Assembly (NCBI GenBank): GCA_034008185.1
Contig: CM067089.1
Coordinates: 23,594,213-23,658,212, forward strand
Length of the DNA stretch: 64,000 bases
Origin: Gorsachius magnificus
Lineage: Eukaryota > Chordata > Aves > Pelecaniformes > Ardeidae
Reading direction: 5' to 3'
Below the pieces are notes generated by a model that saw only the letters and a list, made by a program, of their open reading frames with translations, searched no databases and was not told where the DNA came from. The first letter of the stretch is position 1; each line of letters starts with the position of its first letter. Of this stretch, positions 62,317 to 64,000 are shown piece by piece. Both the position numbers and the translations under genes were made by a program.

Positions 62317-64000
62317 TTTTCCATCAGTCATGCATGCCCCGTCCTACTGATTCCCATTTACACCTCAGAATTAATAATAAGCATGGCCATGAGTTCCATG
62401 GACAAATTTGGGCATAATAAAAAGTACCTCCTGTGAGCACTTTAGGTTTGCTTCTGCTCAGCTCTTCTGAGTAACTCTTTGTTCTTGCATAGATAAAATA
62501 ATGTAAAAAATGAGGTTTTAAATTACCTGTGCTAAAGTATTCACTACTTCAAAAATATATTACTTTGGATTTGTCATGTCTTTTTAAAAGTTCCAAATTT
62601 TTAAACTTAGAATCATATTTATACGGGACTGTGCTACTTCTCATTTGTCTATGTACCTCCCTACCCCTCTTTCTCTTGAACCCTTTCCTGCCCTTTAAAG
62701 GGACTACAAAACACTGCACTTTAAAGCACAGGTAACAATATGGTATCTACACAGTATTTTCAGTATTATCATCTCTTCTGCTTTTCTAGAGACTACAGTA
62801 CAATTCTGAGACCATAATTAGGCTATTCTAATCACGTTGATGCTAATTACAATGTGACCCACAGTAAAGACTGCTCTTAGGACTCTGAACAACCACCAAA
62901 GTCAGTGCCACAACACCAAGCCGAGAAAATCTAAGTGATAAACATTACGAACTTTCGCATTTACTGTATGACTCTGCCAGATCAATATTGCCACTGAGAT
63001 CAATAGGGGAGATCTTTAGCAAAACTCCTTGACATAGACAGAGGGAGCTTTTATTCTTCGGGCATTTGGAAAGGAAGCTAAAGGAACAGCAAACTCACAT
63101 TAAATTATTTCTGAATAAGAACTCCACAGCATGATTTAAGGTACTTGAGTTAACTACATACTGAATTCCTATCTTTAAAAAGTTAATTTCACCTTTTCTC
63201 AATGCATTCATGGAAACAAGTCTTCAGTAGTCAACATGGTGAAACTCCCCCACCCTCCCCGCACCTTTAGAAAACAAAGTGCAAGAAGTGAAAACATTTT
63301 CTTGTGATGGTGGATGTATCAAAAATGAAAATTGATTTTACCAGACACTGAAATGAGTACCTTGTATCAATGGAGAAAAGGATCCCTAAAAGGGTCATTA
63401 TGTCACTATAAATATCATCCCCTATAGCCCTGAGATTGCTTACTTTCAACTCCATTACTTGGATATAACTTCCAATGATCCTTTTAGGAGGAAGGATCTT
63501 AGAAAAAACGTAAAACTGAACTCCAATTTACGGAAGGAAGACCTGGGCAACTGGGGATAAGGTTAATTTTATCAGCTATCTCAGCAGAAATACTCAGTAC
63601 AGGAAAGAAGTCCCTGAAGCCTGGTGCATCATGTACGTAAGTAGTCAGAAATACTGCTTCCTTAGGGCAACTAGAAGTACAGCCACAGTTAATCACCTAA
63701 CACAATATTTGCACATTTAACCAAACATATCTGAAATCCCTCAAGTTGGCCAACAGGAATTAAAGGTTGAAGAAACCAAGCATATCTGGATCTTTATAAG
63801 GTAAGAGATTGATATCAGAGAACTCAGGAGCTTCATGAGCAGTTATCAACAAGGCAAACCAGTACTAGTATAGAGAAAGAGGAGTTTCATTATCTGTGAT
63901 TCCATTGAAGAAGACAGAAAGTTTTATGGGTCTTGCTTATAGAAGTGCATACAAAGGAAGCAAATACAGAACTGAAGGGAAGAAGGTAATCATGTTTAAT

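Larger units (their letters stand above)
57906..64000. other. Non-coding stretch, little identified
   Basis: AT-rich unique DNA with the octamer at 58201-58208, the GC patch at 59010-59300 and the C18 run. Open frames do not exceed 127 codons. A small hairpin (ACTCACAC/GTGTGAGT, 62246-62269) is present. Confidence 0.6.

Noticed and set aside
1..64000. CRISPR arrays, bacterial operons, phage or plasmid features
   Set aside because: No spaced direct repeats, no dense coding and no ribosome-binding pattern; the sequence is vertebrate.

Overview
This is a 64 kb piece of vertebrate nuclear DNA, most likely from a bird. The clearest evidence is a decayed chicken-repeat-1 (CR1) LINE at about 54.38-55.43 kb whose translated fragments match the avian/sauropsid CR1 ORF2 family. 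Repeat density is otherwise very low, with no recent SINE or L1-type insertions, and the DNA is AT-rich with small GC-rich patches. Bacterial, phage or organellar organisation is absent: there are no dense ORFs, operons or ribosome-binding sites.

No protein-coding exon, tRNA, rRNA or other RNA gene could be supported on either strand. The longest open frames are about 200 codons. They look like chance, except possibly an overlapping antisense pair at 14.8-15.5 kb that is worth testing. The window is best read as a long intron or an intergenic stretch. A mild A-over-T excess on the plus strand in many, not all, lines is compatible with transcription from the minus strand, but this was not computed.

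Layout: 0-8 kb is mostly unique DNA with a purine-rich, G-quadruplex-prone tract near 3.5-3.85 kb. A GC-rich repeat copy A lies at about 8.1-8.64 kb. Unique DNA follows to 27 kb, with a TATA-like promoter candidate (18.64-18.79 kb), two conserved-element-like stretches (17.0-17.2 and 23.79-23.93 kb) and a CpG-containing patch (24.1-24.3 kb). A second, oppositely oriented copy B of the same repeat lies at about 27.29-27.69 kb, next to a 46-bp tandem duplication. Ancient repeat tails and a MITE-like relic occupy 33.1 kb and 36.17-36.5 kb. The broken CR1 is at 54.4-55.4 kb. A stretch carrying two POU octamers 14 bp apart lies at 57.7-57.9 kb.

The best leads are the inverted pair of an unassigned repeat family, the CR1 that kept its 5' endonuclease part but lost most of its reverse transcriptase and its 3' end, and the candidate regulatory elements. 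No undescribed multi-gene system is visible.
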